Source of the DNA: CAZQEC01 sp964591565
GTDB taxonomy: Bacteria; Patescibacteriota; UBA1384; CAJBMM01
Direction of reading: 5' to 3'
Length of the DNA: 13,270 nt
NCBI GenBank assembly: GCA_964591565.1
Contig: CAZQEC010000028.1
Location: 1-13,270, forward strand
In this document: in pieces, positions 13,247 to 13,270 of the stretch
Numbering within the stretch: position 1 is the first letter of the stretch
How the letters are laid out: each line of letters begins with the position of its first letter
Translations under genes and position numbers: made by a program
Notes under the pieces: generated by a model
Database searches by the model: none
Told to the model about the DNA's origin: nothing
The model's input: the letters and a program-made list of their open reading frames with translations, nothing else

Positions 13247-13270
13247 GAATATACAAAAAACTTAATCTTG

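Overview
The window is bacterial chromosomal DNA of moderate GC content (about 40-45% in the housekeeping genes sampled), using the standard bacterial code: TAA, TAG and TGA all act as stops. Several traits together suggest a Candidate Phyla Radiation (Patescibacteria)-type genome: short compact genes, a ComEC without its hydrolase domain, a 202-residue DnaJ, several promoters placed almost on top of start codons, and intergenic gaps filled with degenerate short-word repeats. This placement is an inference; no rRNA or other decisive marker is present.

Layout. (1) 1-2502, minus strand: a tightly overlapping sugar operon, read as GT4-type glycosyltransferase, then a six-hairpin glycosidase-like protein, then a Gfo/Idh/MocA oxidoreductase that runs off the left edge. 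It has a good promoter at 2554-2582. (2) 2590-2724: a repeat-filled gap. (3) 2777-3850, plus strand: yebC, then a small coiled-coil protein built on 15-residue repeats, closed by a strong terminator. (4) 3930-4684: a block that separates yebC from ruvC, genes that are often neighbours. It holds one minus-strand orphan gene that looks GC-rich, with its own consensus-like promoter and perfect Shine-Dalgarno, and a gene-free stretch dense in potential RNA hairpins. (5) 4736-6347, plus strand: ruvC (TTG start, own promoter) and a galT-family gene. (6) 6349-8468, minus strand: comEC followed 5 nt later by a YdcF/SanA-like DUF218 gene. (7) 8469-8682: a divergent control region with overlapping dyads and a G-rich imperfect hairpin. 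(8) 8683-12009, plus strand: grpE, dnaK and a membrane-anchored extracytoplasmic protein. (9) 12036-13246, minus strand: a minimal dnaJ, and a GrpB/UPF0157-family gene upstream of it.

How they work together. GrpE, DnaK and DnaJ form the Hsp70 cycle and lie within 4 kb, but dnaJ is on the opposite strand with its own near-consensus promoter. dnaK has a promoter whose -35/-10 spacer is a perfect inverted repeat unlike the CIRCE element, suggesting a different repressor. ComEC points to DNA uptake and RuvC to recombination, a plausible pair in a small-genome, naturally competent cell. The left-hand sugar operon probably builds or modifies a surface glycan.

The most interesting candidates are the non-CIRCE dyad at dnaK, the single-CTD DnaJ, the inserted block between yebC and ruvC with its possibly AbrB/MraZ-like protein and structured spacer, and the widespread start-proximal promoters. 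No tRNA, rRNA, CRISPR array, transposase or integrase was seen.
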